A DNA stretch of 64,000 bases, taken from Sphingobium naphthae (GTDB lineage: Bacteria > Pseudomonadota > Alphaproteobacteria > Sphingomonadales > Sphingomonadaceae). The stretch's first letter is position 1. Every line of letters starts with the position of its first letter. Below are positions 52,560 through 61,670 of this stretch, in pieces. The stretch is from NCBI RefSeq assembly GCF_020782235.1, contig NZ_JAJGNO010000004.1, positions 349,383-413,382 on the forward strand, written 5' to 3'. Below the pieces are notes generated by a model. The model searched no databases. It was not told where the DNA came from and saw only the letters and a list, made by a program, of their open reading frames with translations. The position numbers were made by a program, and so were the translations under genes.

Positions 52560-55244
52560 ATGATGCTTTCCACGCGCTGTTCGGCCGTGTTGCTGGCGCT
52601 GCTTGCGCCCATGCCCCTGTTGGCGGCGCCCCCCTCTTTTTCCGCCAGCGATCCGCGCCATGCCGCCCTCCACCGGCTGGAGGAGGCGGCATCCGAACTG
52701 TACAATAGCGACGATTATGCGCTGTCCATGTCGCAGCGGACGCGGGACGCGTGGCAACGCCTGCACGACGCCGCGGTGAAGGCGCGCGCAAACGCGCGGC
52801 CGCATCCGCTGGCGGGGGTGGCGCTCGTCAACCTGTCGTCCATGGACCAGCTCGATGGCAAGAATGCCGATGCGCTGCGCCGCTCGGCCGAAGGGCTGCG
52901 CCTGATCGAGCCGTTCGCCGACGCCTATCCCATCGAGTGGATGCAGGGCCTGTCGATCGAGGGCTATGCGAAGATCGCGCTGGGCGACGTGCCGGGCGGC
53001 GCGGACACGCTGGCGCGGGCGAGCCGCTATATGGACGGTTATATCGCCCGGCTGCCGCCCGATGGGATCGACAAGGACGTGCACATGCTGCGCTCCAACA
53101 TCGCCTTCATCCATGCCCAGGCGCTGATGCGCCTGGGGCGCAATGCCGAGGCGGTGGCGGCGCAGAAGGCCTGCATGGACGCGCGGATCGCGGCGGTGGG
53201 ACCGAACAGCGCCGACGCGCTGGGCGCCTATTATACCTATGCCCAGATGCTGCAGCGCGCCGATCGCATCGAGGAGGCCGAACATTATGCGCGGCTGGCG
53301 GTGGATGTCGCGACCGACCATGTCGACCGGAAGCATCCCAACTATGCGCGCGCGCTCGAAGCGCTGGGCCTGCTGCTGTCGCGCACCGGTCGGCGCGTCG
53401 AAAGCCTGGACTATCTGCAGCGCGCCATCGCGATGCAGGCGGGCACCGACCAGGACCGCGACATCGGCCAGCGCGCCTATCCCTATCTGATCCCCGCCCT
53501 GATCGAGACCGGGCGCATGGCGCAGGCGCGCAGCGCAGCCGCCACCTTCGCGGCGGAGAGCGCGCAGCTCGACAATGCGCCCGCCTTTCCGCTCGCGTTG
53601 GCGGCGATGCTGGCGGCGCGCACCGGGGCGGACCAGGCCAAGCTGGGCGAGGCCGCGCGGCGGCTGGTCGAGGTGGTGCGCGATGGCGCGGCGCTCAACG
53701 ACCAGGGCGAGCTCAACGAGGAGCAGCGCGTCGCGCTGGACATGGTGCTGGCGGTCGCGGCGGAGACGCAGGATGGTCCGCTGGCGCTGGATGCGATGGC
53801 GATCATGGCGGGATCGCGCATCGCGCAGGCCAATCGGCTGGTGGCGCAAAGGCTGGTCGAGGACCCCGCGCTGGCGGCGCGCGTGCGCACGTTGCAGGAT
53901 CGCGGCAAGGCACTGGAGGCGGCGGACAGTCGGCTGCTCAAGGCGCTTGCCACCGACAGCGGCGTTGCCGACGCGCGCGCAGCCCGCGCCGCGGCGGCCG
54001 ATGCGGTGGCGGCGGAGCAGGCGAGCATCGCGCGCGACTTTCCCCGCTGGGTCGAAGCGCGCGGCGCCGAGCGGCCCGACCTGTCCGCCCTGCGCCGCGA
54101 CCTGGGCGCGGACGAGGCGTTGCTGGCCGTCATGCCCGCCTTCAGCGGCGTCTATCTGATGGCGATCAGCGGCACGCAGACGCGCATCGAACGGGCGGAC
54201 ATGGACCGCGCGGGGATGATCGCGCTGGTCGGGCGGCTGCGGGACTCGCTCTCGCCCGACGGGTTCGATGGCGAGGCGGCGCATAGGCTCTATGGGCAGA
54301 TTTTCACGCCGGGGATCGAAGCGGTTCTGGGCAAGGTCCGGTCGCTGCGGATCGTCCCGACCGGCGCCTTCGCCTCCCTGCCCTTCGCGATGTTGCCGCA
54401 GCGGCCGGTGACGCAGGCCCGACGCGATACGCCCTGGCTGATCCGGCGCTTCGCTCTGACCGTGCAGCCGGGCTTCGCGATCGCGGGCGCGGGCGAACGG
54501 CAGATGGCGGTGCAGACGCAGACGTTCCTGGGCGTGGGGGCGCCGCGCGCTTTCGAGGATGCGGCGCTGGCGACGCAATCGCGCGGCGGTGGGCCTGCGA
54601 TGGCGGCCAATGGCGCCTTCCGCCGCGGCGACGCGGAAGCGCGGAAGCTGTCGGCGCTGCCGCCGCTGCCGGGGTCTGCGGCCGAATTGCAGGCGGTGGC
54701 CGACCGGTTCGGGCCGGAGCGCGCGACGTTGCTGACCGGCGCGGATGCGAGCGAGGCGGCGCTGCGGGGCAGCGACCTCTCCTCCTACGGCGTGATCCTG
54801 TTCGCCACCCATGGGCTTGTGAGCGGGGAGATGGAGGGCGTCACCGAGCCGGCGCTGGTCCTGTCCGCGCCATCGAGCGCGACGCCGGACACGGCTAATG
54901 ACGGGCTGCTGACGGCGTCCGAAGTGGCGACCATGCGGATCGGGGCGGACTGGGTGATCCTGTCCGCCTGCAACACGGCGGCGGGCGATCATGCGCAGGC
55001 GCCGGCCTATTCGGGGCTGGCGCAGGCGTTCCGCTATGCCGGGGCGGGGGCGCTGCTGGTATCGCACTGGCCGGTGCGCGACGACGCCAGCGCCTTTGTC
55101 ACGCTGGAGACGGTGAAGGGCGCGGGCCGCGGACTGCCGCGCGCGGTCGCGTTGCAGAAGGCGATGCTGAAGCTCATCCGCTCCGCCCGGCCCGACGCGG
55201 TCCAGCCCTATATCTGGGCGCCCTTCATCCTGGTGGGCCGATAA
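52560..55244 (+). CDS. Secreted TPR-CHAT domain protein
   Basis: An 894-residue protein with a signal peptide (MMLSTRCSAVLLALLAPMPL). Residues ~30-480 are helical tetratricopeptide-like repeats (AEAVAAQKACMDARIAAVGP, YARALEALGLLLSRTGRRVE). Residues ~500-894 form a CHAT domain, a caspase/separase-related cysteine protease fold. The catalytic dyad is visible as His in VILFATHGLVSG (~751) and Cys in WVILSACNTAAGD (~803). The signal peptide places it in the periplasm or outside, unlike the cytosolic CHAT proteins known from CRISPR or gasdermin systems. No obvious substrate gene is next to it. Confidence 0.9.
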   Translation: MMLSTRCSAVLLALLAPMPLLAAPPSFSASDPRHAALHRLEEAASELYNSDDYALSMSQRTRDAWQRLHDAAVKARANARPHPLAGVALVNLSSMDQLDGKNADALRRSAEGLRLIEPFADAYPIEWMQGLSIEGYAKIALGDVPGGADTLARASRYMDGYIARLPPDGIDKDVHMLRSNIAFIHAQALMRLGRNAEAVAAQKACMDARIAAVGPNSADALGAYYTYAQMLQRADRIEEAEHYARLAVDVATDHVDRKHPNYARALEALGLLLSRTGRRVESLDYLQRAIAMQAGTDQDRDIGQRAYPYLIPALIETGRMAQARSAAATFAAESAQLDNAPAFPLALAAMLAARTGADQAKLGEAARRLVEVVRDGAALNDQGELNEEQRVALDMVLAVAAETQDGPLALDAMAIMAGSRIAQANRLVAQRLVEDPALAARVRTLQDRGKALEAADSRLLKALATDSGVADARAARAAAADAVAAEQASIARDFPRWVEARGAERPDLSALRRDLGADEALLAVMPAFSGVYLMAISGTQTRIERADMDRAGMIALVGRLRDSLSPDGFDGEAAHRLYGQIFTPGIEAVLGKVRSLRIVPTGAFASLPFAMLPQRPVTQARRDTPWLIRRFALTVQPGFAIAGAGERQMAVQTQTFLGVGAPRAFEDAALATQSRGGGPAMAANGAFRRGDAEARKLSALPPLPGSAAELQAVADRFGPERATLLTGADASEAALRGSDLSSYGVILFATHGLVSGEMEGVTEPALVLSAPSSATPDTANDGLLTASEVATMRIGADWVILSACNTAAGDHAQAPAYSGLAQAFRYAGAGALLVSHWPVRDDASAFVTLETVKGAGRGLPRAVALQKAMLKLIRSARPDAVQPYIWAPFILVGR

Positions 55245-55253
55245 GCCGGCCCG

Positions 55254-56069
55254 TCAGTGCGCCAGCAGCAGCGGGACGCGGGCGGTGCGCAGCATGGCAT
55301 GGCTGACGCCGCCGAAGATGCGCTCGCGCCAGCGGCCATGGCCGAAGGCGCCCATCACCATCCAGTCAGCGCCCAGCGTGTCGATCGCCTCGCGCAGGGC
55401 GCATTCGACCGGGTGGTCGCCCTTCGCCCAGCTATGCAGGCGCGCCTTGACGCCGTGGCGAGCGAGATATTCCGGCGCGCCGGTGGCGGGGAAATCGGTG
55501 CCGCCGCCCTCTTCCACCGTGACGATGTCGACATGGTCCGCCAGCCGCAGCAGCGGCACGGCGGCGCGCAGCGCGGCGCAGGATTGTTCCGATCCGTCCC
55601 AGGCGACCATGGCACGGCCCGCGATAGGCAGGCTGCGGGCGGTGGCGGGCACGGCGAGGACGGGGGTGCGGCCGCCCAGCGCCAGGTCCGCGACGATCGG
55701 CAGCGGGTCCTGCATCGTCGCGCGGCCATGTTCGGGCAGGCTGGCGACGATGAGGTCGGCGAGATGCGCGGCGGCGAGCAGGCCCGCGACGCTGTCGCCA
55801 TCCATCTGCACCCAGTCCCAGGCGACATCCTCATGCGCCAGATGCGCTTCCACGCGGTGGCGGAAGCCGTCGGCGATTTCGTGCAGTTCGGCGGCGATCG
55901 ACGGGGCATAGCCAGCGCCGCCATAGACATCGGCGGCCATCAGGCTGGGCATGGGCGTCACCTGGACGCAGCGGACATGGGCATTGCAGGCGCGGGCGAT
56001 GTCGCAGGCCGCCTGAAGCCGACCATCCGCGCCCCTATCATCATGGATATGGAGCAGGATCATCTTCAT
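55254..56069 (-). CDS. Tandem universal stress protein
   Basis: A 271-residue protein with two USP-like halves. The first starts MKMILLHIHDDRGADGRLQA. The second carries a clear nucleotide-site segment (MVAWDGSEQSCAALRAAVPL) and ends with MGAFGHGRWRERIFGGVSHA, the G-x-x-G-type ATP motif. USP proteins help survival under stress, often binding ATP. It converges with the CHAT gene; start ATG 56069. Confidence 0.9.
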   Translation of the reverse strand: MKMILLHIHDDRGADGRLQAACDIARACNAHVRCVQVTPMPSLMAADVYGGAGYAPSIAAELHEIADGFRHRVEAHLAHEDVAWDWVQMDGDSVAGLLAAAHLADLIVASLPEHGRATMQDPLPIVADLALGGRTPVLAVPATARSLPIAGRAMVAWDGSEQSCAALRAAVPLLRLADHVDIVTVEEGGGTDFPATGAPEYLARHGVKARLHSWAKGDHPVECALREAIDTLGADWMVMGAFGHGRWRERIFGGVSHAMLRTARVPLLLAH

Positions 56070-56124
56070 CGCGGGTCTCCCGATGGGGTAACCCATAGCA
56101 TGATCCGGCGCAAAAAGCGAGTGG

Positions 56125-58011
56125 CTACAGCGCCTCCAGCGCCGCGCTCGCCTCCATCCAGGCTTCCTCCGCGGCCTCCAGCTTCTTTTCGACCGCGGCG
56201 CGCTTCACCATGAGTTGGCTGGTGGTCATCTTCGCTTCCGCGCCGGTCGCGGCCTTGGGATCGAACAGCGCCTGGTCGATGCGGCTGCGTTCGGCGGCGA
56301 GCGCGGCCATCTCCTTTTCCGCCTTCCCCAGCGCGTTCTTCGCCGCCTTCTGCCGTTCGCGCCACTGCGCCGCTTCGCGCTTTTCCGCCTTGCGGTCGAC
56401 CCTGGGCGCGTCGCCGCCCCCTGCCCCATTGCCGCCCGCCCCATTGCCATCCGCCTTGCGCAGGATGATGTCGGTATAATCGTCCAGCGACCCGTCAAAG
56501 GGCTGGGCCGTGCCATTGTCCACCAGCACCAGCCGGTCGGCGACCAGTTCGATCATGTGCCGGTCGTGCGACACGATCACCACCGCGCCCGAATAGTCGT
56601 TGAGCGCCTGCACCAGCGCTTCGCGGCTGTCGACGTCCAGATGGTTGGTCGGTTCGTCGAGGATCAGCAGGTGCGGCGCGTCGCGGGTGATGAGCGCCAG
56701 CGCCAGCCGCGCCCGCTCGCCGCCCGACATGGAGCCGACCTTCTGCGTCGCGCGCTCGCCCGAAAAGCCGAAGCGGCCGAGCTGGGCGCGCACCGCGCCG
56801 GGCGTCGCGCCCTTCATCACGCGCGTCATATGTTCGAGCGGGGTGTCGGCGACGTCCAGTTCCTCCACCTGATATTGGGTGAAGTAGCCGACATTCATCT
56901 TGGACGAGCTTTGCATCGTTCCTTCCATCGGCGCGAGCTGCGCGGCGATGAGGCGGGCGAGCGTCGTCTTGCCATTGCCGTTGCGCCCCAGCAGCGCCAG
57001 CCGATCATCGGGGTCGATGCGCAGATTCACCCGGCGCAGGACCGGCGTGTCGGTATAGCCGACCGACGCCATGTCCATGGTGATGAGCGGCGGGCGCAGT
57101 TCGGGCGGGCTGGGAAAGCCGAAATGCAGCGTCGGATCCTCGATCGCGGCGGCGATGGGCTGCATCTTCGCCAGCGCCTTGGCGCGGGACTGGGCCTGTT
57201 TCGCGGTCGACGCGCGGGCCGAGTTGCGGGCGACATAATCCTGCAGCTTCTCGCGCTCGGCCGCCTGCTTGGCGCGGGCCGCTTCCTGCTGAGCCAGGCG
57301 CTCGGCCCGCTGCCGCTCGAACGCGTCATAGCCGCCGGGATAGAGAGTGACCTTCCCCCCTTCCAGATGGAGGATATAGTCGACGACATTGTTCAAAAGG
57401 TCGCGTTCATGGCTGATGACGACCACGGTGCCGCGATAGCTTTTCAGGAAATTCTCGAGCCAGAGCGTGGCTTCGAGGTCGAGATGGTTGGACGGTTCGT
57501 CCAGCAGCAGCAGGTCGGGATTGGAAAAGAGCAAGGCGGCGAGCGCCACGCGCATCTTCCAGCCGCCCGAATAGCTGTCGAGCGGGCGGCCCTGCATTTC
57601 CTCGTCAAAGCCCAGGCCCACGAGGATGCGGGCGGCGCGGGCCGGCGCGGTATAGGCGTCGATCGCGGTCAGCCGCTCATAGATATGGCCGAGGCGATCG
57701 GGATCCTCGGTCGTTTCGCTTTCGGCCATCAGCGCGGCGCGCTCGGCATCGGCGGCGAGCACAGTGTCGAAGGGGGTGGCGGTGCCCGAGGGGGCTTCCT
57801 GCGCGATATAGCCGAGCCGCGTGTCGCGCGGCATGTCGCACGAGCCTTCGTCCGGGTCGATCTGGCCGATCATCACCTTCATCAGCGTCGACTTGCCCGC
57901 GCCGTTGCGGCCGATGAGGCCCACGCGGCTGCGCGGCGGCAGCGCGGCGGCGGCGCGATCGAGAATGGTGCGGCCGCCCAGGCGCACGGTGATGGCATTG
58001 AGGTTCAGCAT
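56125..58011 (-). CDS. ABC-F family ATPase
   Basis: A 628-residue cytosolic protein with two ABC domains and no membrane segments. The Walker A motifs are GRNGAGKST and GRNGNGKTT; the signatures are SYSGGWKMR and SMSGGERAR; the Walker B motifs are LLLLDEPSNHLD and LLILDEPTNHLD. A charged linker lies between the domains. The C-terminus is a Lys/Glu/Ala coiled coil (~residues 540-628) as in Uup-like members. ABC-F proteins act on the ribosome. An imperfect hairpin (58027-58050) lies in its 5' leader. Confidence 0.95.
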   Translation of the reverse strand: MLNLNAITVRLGGRTILDRAAAALPPRSRVGLIGRNGAGKSTLMKVMIGQIDPDEGSCDMPRDTRLGYIAQEAPSGTATPFDTVLAADAERAALMAESETTEDPDRLGHIYERLTAIDAYTAPARAARILVGLGFDEEMQGRPLDSYSGGWKMRVALAALLFSNPDLLLLDEPSNHLDLEATLWLENFLKSYRGTVVVISHERDLLNNVVDYILHLEGGKVTLYPGGYDAFERQRAERLAQQEAARAKQAAEREKLQDYVARNSARASTAKQAQSRAKALAKMQPIAAAIEDPTLHFGFPSPPELRPPLITMDMASVGYTDTPVLRRVNLRIDPDDRLALLGRNGNGKTTLARLIAAQLAPMEGTMQSSSKMNVGYFTQYQVEELDVADTPLEHMTRVMKGATPGAVRAQLGRFGFSGERATQKVGSMSGGERARLALALITRDAPHLLILDEPTNHLDVDSREALVQALNDYSGAVVIVSHDRHMIELVADRLVLVDNGTAQPFDGSLDDYTDIILRKADGNGAGGNGAGGGDAPRVDRKAEKREAAQWRERQKAAKNALGKAEKEMAALAAERSRIDQALFDPKAATGAEAKMTTSQLMVKRAAVEKKLEAAEEAWMEASAALEAL

Positions 58012-58581
58012 GGCGCGCGGCCTAGAGCATTTTGCGCGACGCGAAAATGCCGCGGTGCGATTTTGTTGGCGCGCGGCGATGAGTCGGCGCCATTTGCCGG
58101 AAGCGACGCGCGCCGGGCGGGCGTTTTACAAGGCGCCCGGGATTTGCGAAGTTCACACCGTCGTGGGCCGCACGGAAAAGCGGCAAACGGACCGGTGGCG
58201 TCGATTTCGCAATAGGAAAATTTCTGCAAAGTCCCGCGCGCCGATGCGAAGGGCGGCGCGGGGTGGTGGAGGCGCGGACGATGGAAGGAGCCGGGGGGAT
58301 TATGGCATGAAGGGGGGTGTGTAGGACAGGGGGTGGTGAGTGGGTGTGGAATGTTTGGCTGTGGCCAGACCCGGTCCTTTAATCTGCCACCATGAACGCC
58401 CGGCCCTGCAAAAGCTGACTACTGGCAATTCAAGGCGGGTGGATTCCAACCGTTTTGAAAGCAAAGGCATCTAGAACTAGGTGCTACTCAAGCCGTTCCT
58501 AATTGCGATCATTCCTTCAAAAGGCCGCTTTCAAATCAATCGGTTCGTGATAGGGCAAATCTATCGGAACGGGAGAGGCGT
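58012..58581. other. 570-bp non-coding stretch between ABC-F and the OLD-type gene
   Basis: Close to the ABC-F start is an imperfect hairpin (58027-58050, GCATTTT...AAAATGC), which would sit in the ABC-F leader RNA. The first ~400 bp are GC-rich like the backbone; from about 58430 the sequence becomes AT-richer and leads into the OLD-type gene, so the edge of that insertion probably lies there. No convincing open frame or RNA gene was seen. Confidence 0.5.
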
Positions 58582-60396
58582 GTGGTCGAACTGACCGGGG
58601 TTAGGCTCCGCAATTTCAAGGGATTGCGCGATTATCGTGTCACCCTTCGGGATATGAATGTGCTCGTCGGACCGAACAACGCCGGCAAGTCGAGCATCCT
58701 AGATGCGCTAAGACTTCTTGGCCCTGCCCTACGACACGCCAAGCGGCGAAACCCCAAGACATTGGTTGAGGACGGCGAACCAATTTTCGGCTGGGAAGTT
58801 CCTACCACTACAATTCCGATCCGGCTTACCAACATTCATATGGTGTCGGAAAGCGGTGAGAGCGAGGACACATCGGCAATATTCACGTGCTCTGATGGCA
58901 GCACGATGACGCTTGTTCTAAAGGATAGCGCTCGTTGTATATTTACTGTTGAAGTAAACGGCCCTCGTGTTAGCACAGCTTCTGCTTTCAAATCTCGATT
59001 CCCGCTTGATGTATTCGCTTTCCCAACACTTGGACCACTTGAGGATGAGGAAGAATATCTAACAGACCTTTATGTGGAGCGCGTCACCGGAGGGCGGTTG
59101 TCAAATCGTATTTTTCGTAACCTATGGTATCGTCAATCTACACTGTTTCCCAAGTTCAAAGCTACCGTCGAAGCAACATGGCCAGGGATTGAGATTACAG
59201 CCCCAGAGATCTTCGGGTTTGCGCCAGGGAAACTGGAAATGTTTTTCAGCGAAAAACGGCGAGATCGGGAGATATCTTGGGCCGGATACGGCTTTCAGGT
59301 GTGGCTGCAGCTACTTACTCACCTTATTACGTCGGAGCGGGCGACCACTCTCATTGTGGACGAACCGGAAATTTACTTGCACCCCGATCTTCAGCGCCGC
59401 TTGTTCGAATTGTTGAGAGCGACAGGGAAACAGGTTGTGTTGGCAACCCACTCTTCAGAAATTGTCAACGACGCTGAGCGCGATGAAGTAGTTTTGATCA
59501 ACCGTCGGCGGCGGTCCGCTAAGCGGATAACCGAAATTGCAGGTCTCCAAGAGGCCCTTTTTTCAATCGGGTCAGCTCAGAACATCCATCTGACCAAGCT
59601 TTCGAGGGGGCGTAGGGTCTTATTCCTTGAAGGCCAAGACTTTCGGCTGCTTCGCCGCCTTGCCGCACGCTTTGGGTATGATGCACTAGCGGACGGCGGC
59701 GATCTGACCATCGTGCCGGTTGGGGGCTTCGCACAGAAGCAGCGCATTGAGGATGCAGCTTGGACCTTCAAGCAAGTACTAAAGGCGGAAATCTCTATCG
59801 CCGGCCTACTTGATCGAGACTATCGTTGCGATGAAGAGATTGAAGAAATTTTAATTGGCATGCGTGAGGGCGTGCCTCGCTTTCACATCCTCGGCGCGAA
59901 AGAGATCGAGAATTATTTACTTGTTCCCCATGCCCTCGGCAAGGCAATCGAGGCCAGACTTCGCGACCGGCCCGAGCAAATGGACAGATATAACTCCCTT
60001 GGCCCAGACCCCTCGTTACAAATTCTGAAGGAAGTAACCGAGAAGATGCGAGTTGATGTGCAATCGCAATTGGTAGCGCATCGAATAAGATACTATGCTA
60101 AATCTGGGAAGGATGCCGCCACAGTCGTCGGTGAGACGATGGCGGTTTTTGACGCGCATTGGGAAGATCCGATCGCGCGTCTCCGTATTATTCCAGGCAA
60201 AGCGACGCTTTCTTCACTTAACGGTAGACTGGAAATGGACTTTGGCATTTCGATCACCGGGGCTCAGATTATCTCGCATTTGCGTAGCACCGACATAGCC
60301 ACAGAGCTTCATGACATACTCGCCGATCTCAATAACTTCGCACTTACGCATGAAGCTCCGAACTCAACCCTAGCCACGGAAATCGAAATACTCTAA
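58582..60396 (+). CDS. OLD-family ATPase-Toprim endonuclease (probable anti-phage protein)
   Basis: A 604-residue protein. The N-terminal AAA/ABC-type ATPase has Walker A GPNNAGKS (residues 30-37), Walker B TLIVDEPEIYLHPD (~256-269), and the H-loop VVLATHSSEIV. The C-terminal Toprim domain has the metal-binding Glu in RVLFLEGQDF (~350) and the acidic pair in GLLDRDYRC (~412). OLD proteins are nucleases known for phage interference; single-gene class 1 members and the GajA subunit of Gabija share this layout. No UvrD-like partner adjoins, so it looks like a stand-alone OLD. Start is GTG with GGGAGAGG upstream. Its base composition and codon use are markedly AT-richer than its neighbours, a sign of transfer. 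Confidence 0.88.
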   Translation: MVELTGVRLRNFKGLRDYRVTLRDMNVLVGPNNAGKSSILDALRLLGPALRHAKRRNPKTLVEDGEPIFGWEVPTTTIPIRLTNIHMVSESGESEDTSAIFTCSDGSTMTLVLKDSARCIFTVEVNGPRVSTASAFKSRFPLDVFAFPTLGPLEDEEEYLTDLYVERVTGGRLSNRIFRNLWYRQSTLFPKFKATVEATWPGIEITAPEIFGFAPGKLEMFFSEKRRDREISWAGYGFQVWLQLLTHLITSERATTLIVDEPEIYLHPDLQRRLFELLRATGKQVVLATHSSEIVNDAERDEVVLINRRRRSAKRITEIAGLQEALFSIGSAQNIHLTKLSRGRRVLFLEGQDFRLLRRLAARFGYDALADGGDLTIVPVGGFAQKQRIEDAAWTFKQVLKAEISIAGLLDRDYRCDEEIEEILIGMREGVPRFHILGAKEIENYLLVPHALGKAIEARLRDRPEQMDRYNSLGPDPSLQILKEVTEKMRVDVQSQLVAHRIRYYAKSGKDAATVVGETMAVFDAHWEDPIARLRIIPGKATLSSLNGRLEMDFGISITGAQIISHLRSTDIATELHDILADLNNFALTHEAPNSTLATEIEIL

Positions 60397-60400
60397 AATG

Positions 60401-60424
60401 ACTGCCCACCATATGGTGGGCAGT
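60401..60424. repeat. 24-bp perfect palindrome after the OLD-type gene
   Basis: ACTGCCCACCAT is followed directly by its reverse complement, beginning 5 bp after the OLD stop codon. No T-run follows. As RNA it can fold into a stable stem and may end the transcript; as DNA it could be a binding or recombination site. Confidence 0.6.
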
Positions 60425-60649
60425 AGTCCACTTTATACTGGTTCAGGCCGAATGCCGACAGACTGCTACAAACCCCAATTACACGTTCCCTAAACGCCGC
60501 TCGTTGCCGTAACTGCCGCTTCATCCGAAATTTCGGTCATTGCTATCGTGGGCCTGTACGGTGGCTTAGTCCCCAACCGAGTCGGCAATGACACATCCGA
60601 TTGTTGGCGTGGCAGACCCCCCCTCAAACGCAGACCAGCGCCCCGCCCC

Positions 60650-60970
60650 TCACCCCTCCCCGAACAGCTTCGTGCCCGCAACGCCCACGACGATCATCGC
60701 CATGAAGCCGGCCTGGACCGGGTTCACCTTGTCGCCGAAGAGGATCATGCCGCCGATGATGACGCCGACAGCGCCGAGGCCGGTCCAGATGGCGTAGGCG
60801 GTGCCGGCGAGGATGGCGCGCATGGCGAGCGCGAGGAGGGCCATGTTGAGGAAGCTCAAGGCGATGGGGACGATCGACGCCTGCCAGCTGGCGGTGGTCG
60901 CGGCCCATTTGAGGCTCAGCGCCCAGCAGATTTCGGTGAAGACGGCGATGCCCAGGATCAGCCACGCCAT
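60650..60970 (-). CDS. sugE: SMR-family transporter, SugE/Gdx-like
   Basis: A 106-residue protein of four transmembrane helices. The essential membrane Glu is Glu13 in VFTEICWALSLKWA, and the segment AGTAYAIWTGLGAVG is diagnostic of the SugE/Gdx branch, whose members export guanidinium ions. The ATG at 60970 is preceded by GAGGGG. The 253-bp gap to the OLD-type gene holds nothing recognisable apart from the palindrome at 60401. Confidence 0.9.
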   Translation of the reverse strand: MAWLILGIAVFTEICWALSLKWAATTASWQASIVPIALSFLNMALLALAMRAILAGTAYAIWTGLGAVGVIIGGMILFGDKVNPVQAGFMAMIVVGVAGTKLFGEG

Positions 60971-61054
60971 GCGTGTCCCCTCTTTCTCTCTCGCGGGCTC
61001 GGGAAAGCGACGACAGGCCGGCGGAAACCCGGAAGAGGCGGCTGTCGAAGGGGG

Positions 61055-61100
61055 TGGTGGACGCACTAGGGCTCGAACCTAGGACCTGCTGATTAAGAGT
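61055..61100 (-). other. Attachment site: 3' part of a tRNA-Lys(CTT) gene
   Basis: On the minus strand these 46 bp read as the 3' part of a tRNA: the loop CTCTTAA with anticodon CTT, a variable loop, the T arm CTAGG-TTCGAGC-CCTAG, the acceptor strand TGCGTCC and CCA. The 5' half, which should lie to the right of 61100, is replaced by AT-rich sequence with no D arm or matching anticodon stem. This is the usual scar of a tyrosine-integrase element inserted in a tRNA 3' end. It marks the junction with the chromosome on the left and the element on the right. Confidence 0.85.
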
Positions 61101-61670
61101 TTGATATTAGGTCTTTTTATTTCTATCCAAGTCGCGTCATGCTGTCAATAGCCGTTTGATTGGCCATCTCTTTGGCCTGTGCAATCTGTGGCGGGCCGTC
61201 GCAGGTCCGAGCAAGCAAGCGCAGGCGCCCGATACCCCTTTGGGACCCATATCGGTCTGTCTCGCATGATCTATATATCGGGAAAGAGAGCGTTGGACGA
61301 TTTTGAAATGCCGTCCACAGCGTCGTCAGGACACTCGATGACGACATAGCGCATCGGACATTTGCCGTCAGGAACAAATTGGCGCTCGCCTCAACCGATC
61401 ACATGTTGCTTGTTTGCTGATCGACGGCATCGAGCTCAATCGATACGCCCATCACGCGATTACGTGATGCTGAAAATCCGGGGCCTAAATCACGGGAGCA
61501 GGTACGGGCCAATCGACCGGATTTCGGTCTAAACCACCCCCCGGTCATCATATGCATCGGTGCAGATCGCGTCAGGGTGAACTTTTCCGATCCACCATGT
61601 CCGTGACGGATTATTTCTTTGAGAATGGCTGAAATGCGTGATTATTAGGGTGCCATCGAAAGGATGGCAC
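61101..61670. other. Non-coding left end of the integrative element
   Basis: This 570-bp stretch between the attachment site and the integrase is AT-richer than the backbone. It holds no open frame with a good start and ribosome-binding site. It probably carries integrase arm sites and the integrase promoter; AAAGGA precedes the integrase ATG. Confidence 0.5.

Noticed and set aside
52095..55067. 990-codon open frame on the minus strand opposite cysS end and the CHAT gene
   Set aside because: Antisense shadow with Arg/His-rich composition and no domain; the plus-strand CHAT protein has signal peptide and catalytic dyad.
58582..60396. Gabija system
   Set aside because: Only a GajA-like protein is present; there is no GajB/UvrD-like helicase gene on either side.
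61055..61140. Complete tRNA-Lys gene
   Set aside because: A short GACGC to the right could pair with the acceptor strand, but there is no D arm and the anticodon stem does not pair, so only the 3' part is present.
61123..61377. 84-codon open frame on the minus strand in the element's left end
   Set aside because: No good ribosome-binding site, no recognised domain, and low-complexity start; too weak to call.
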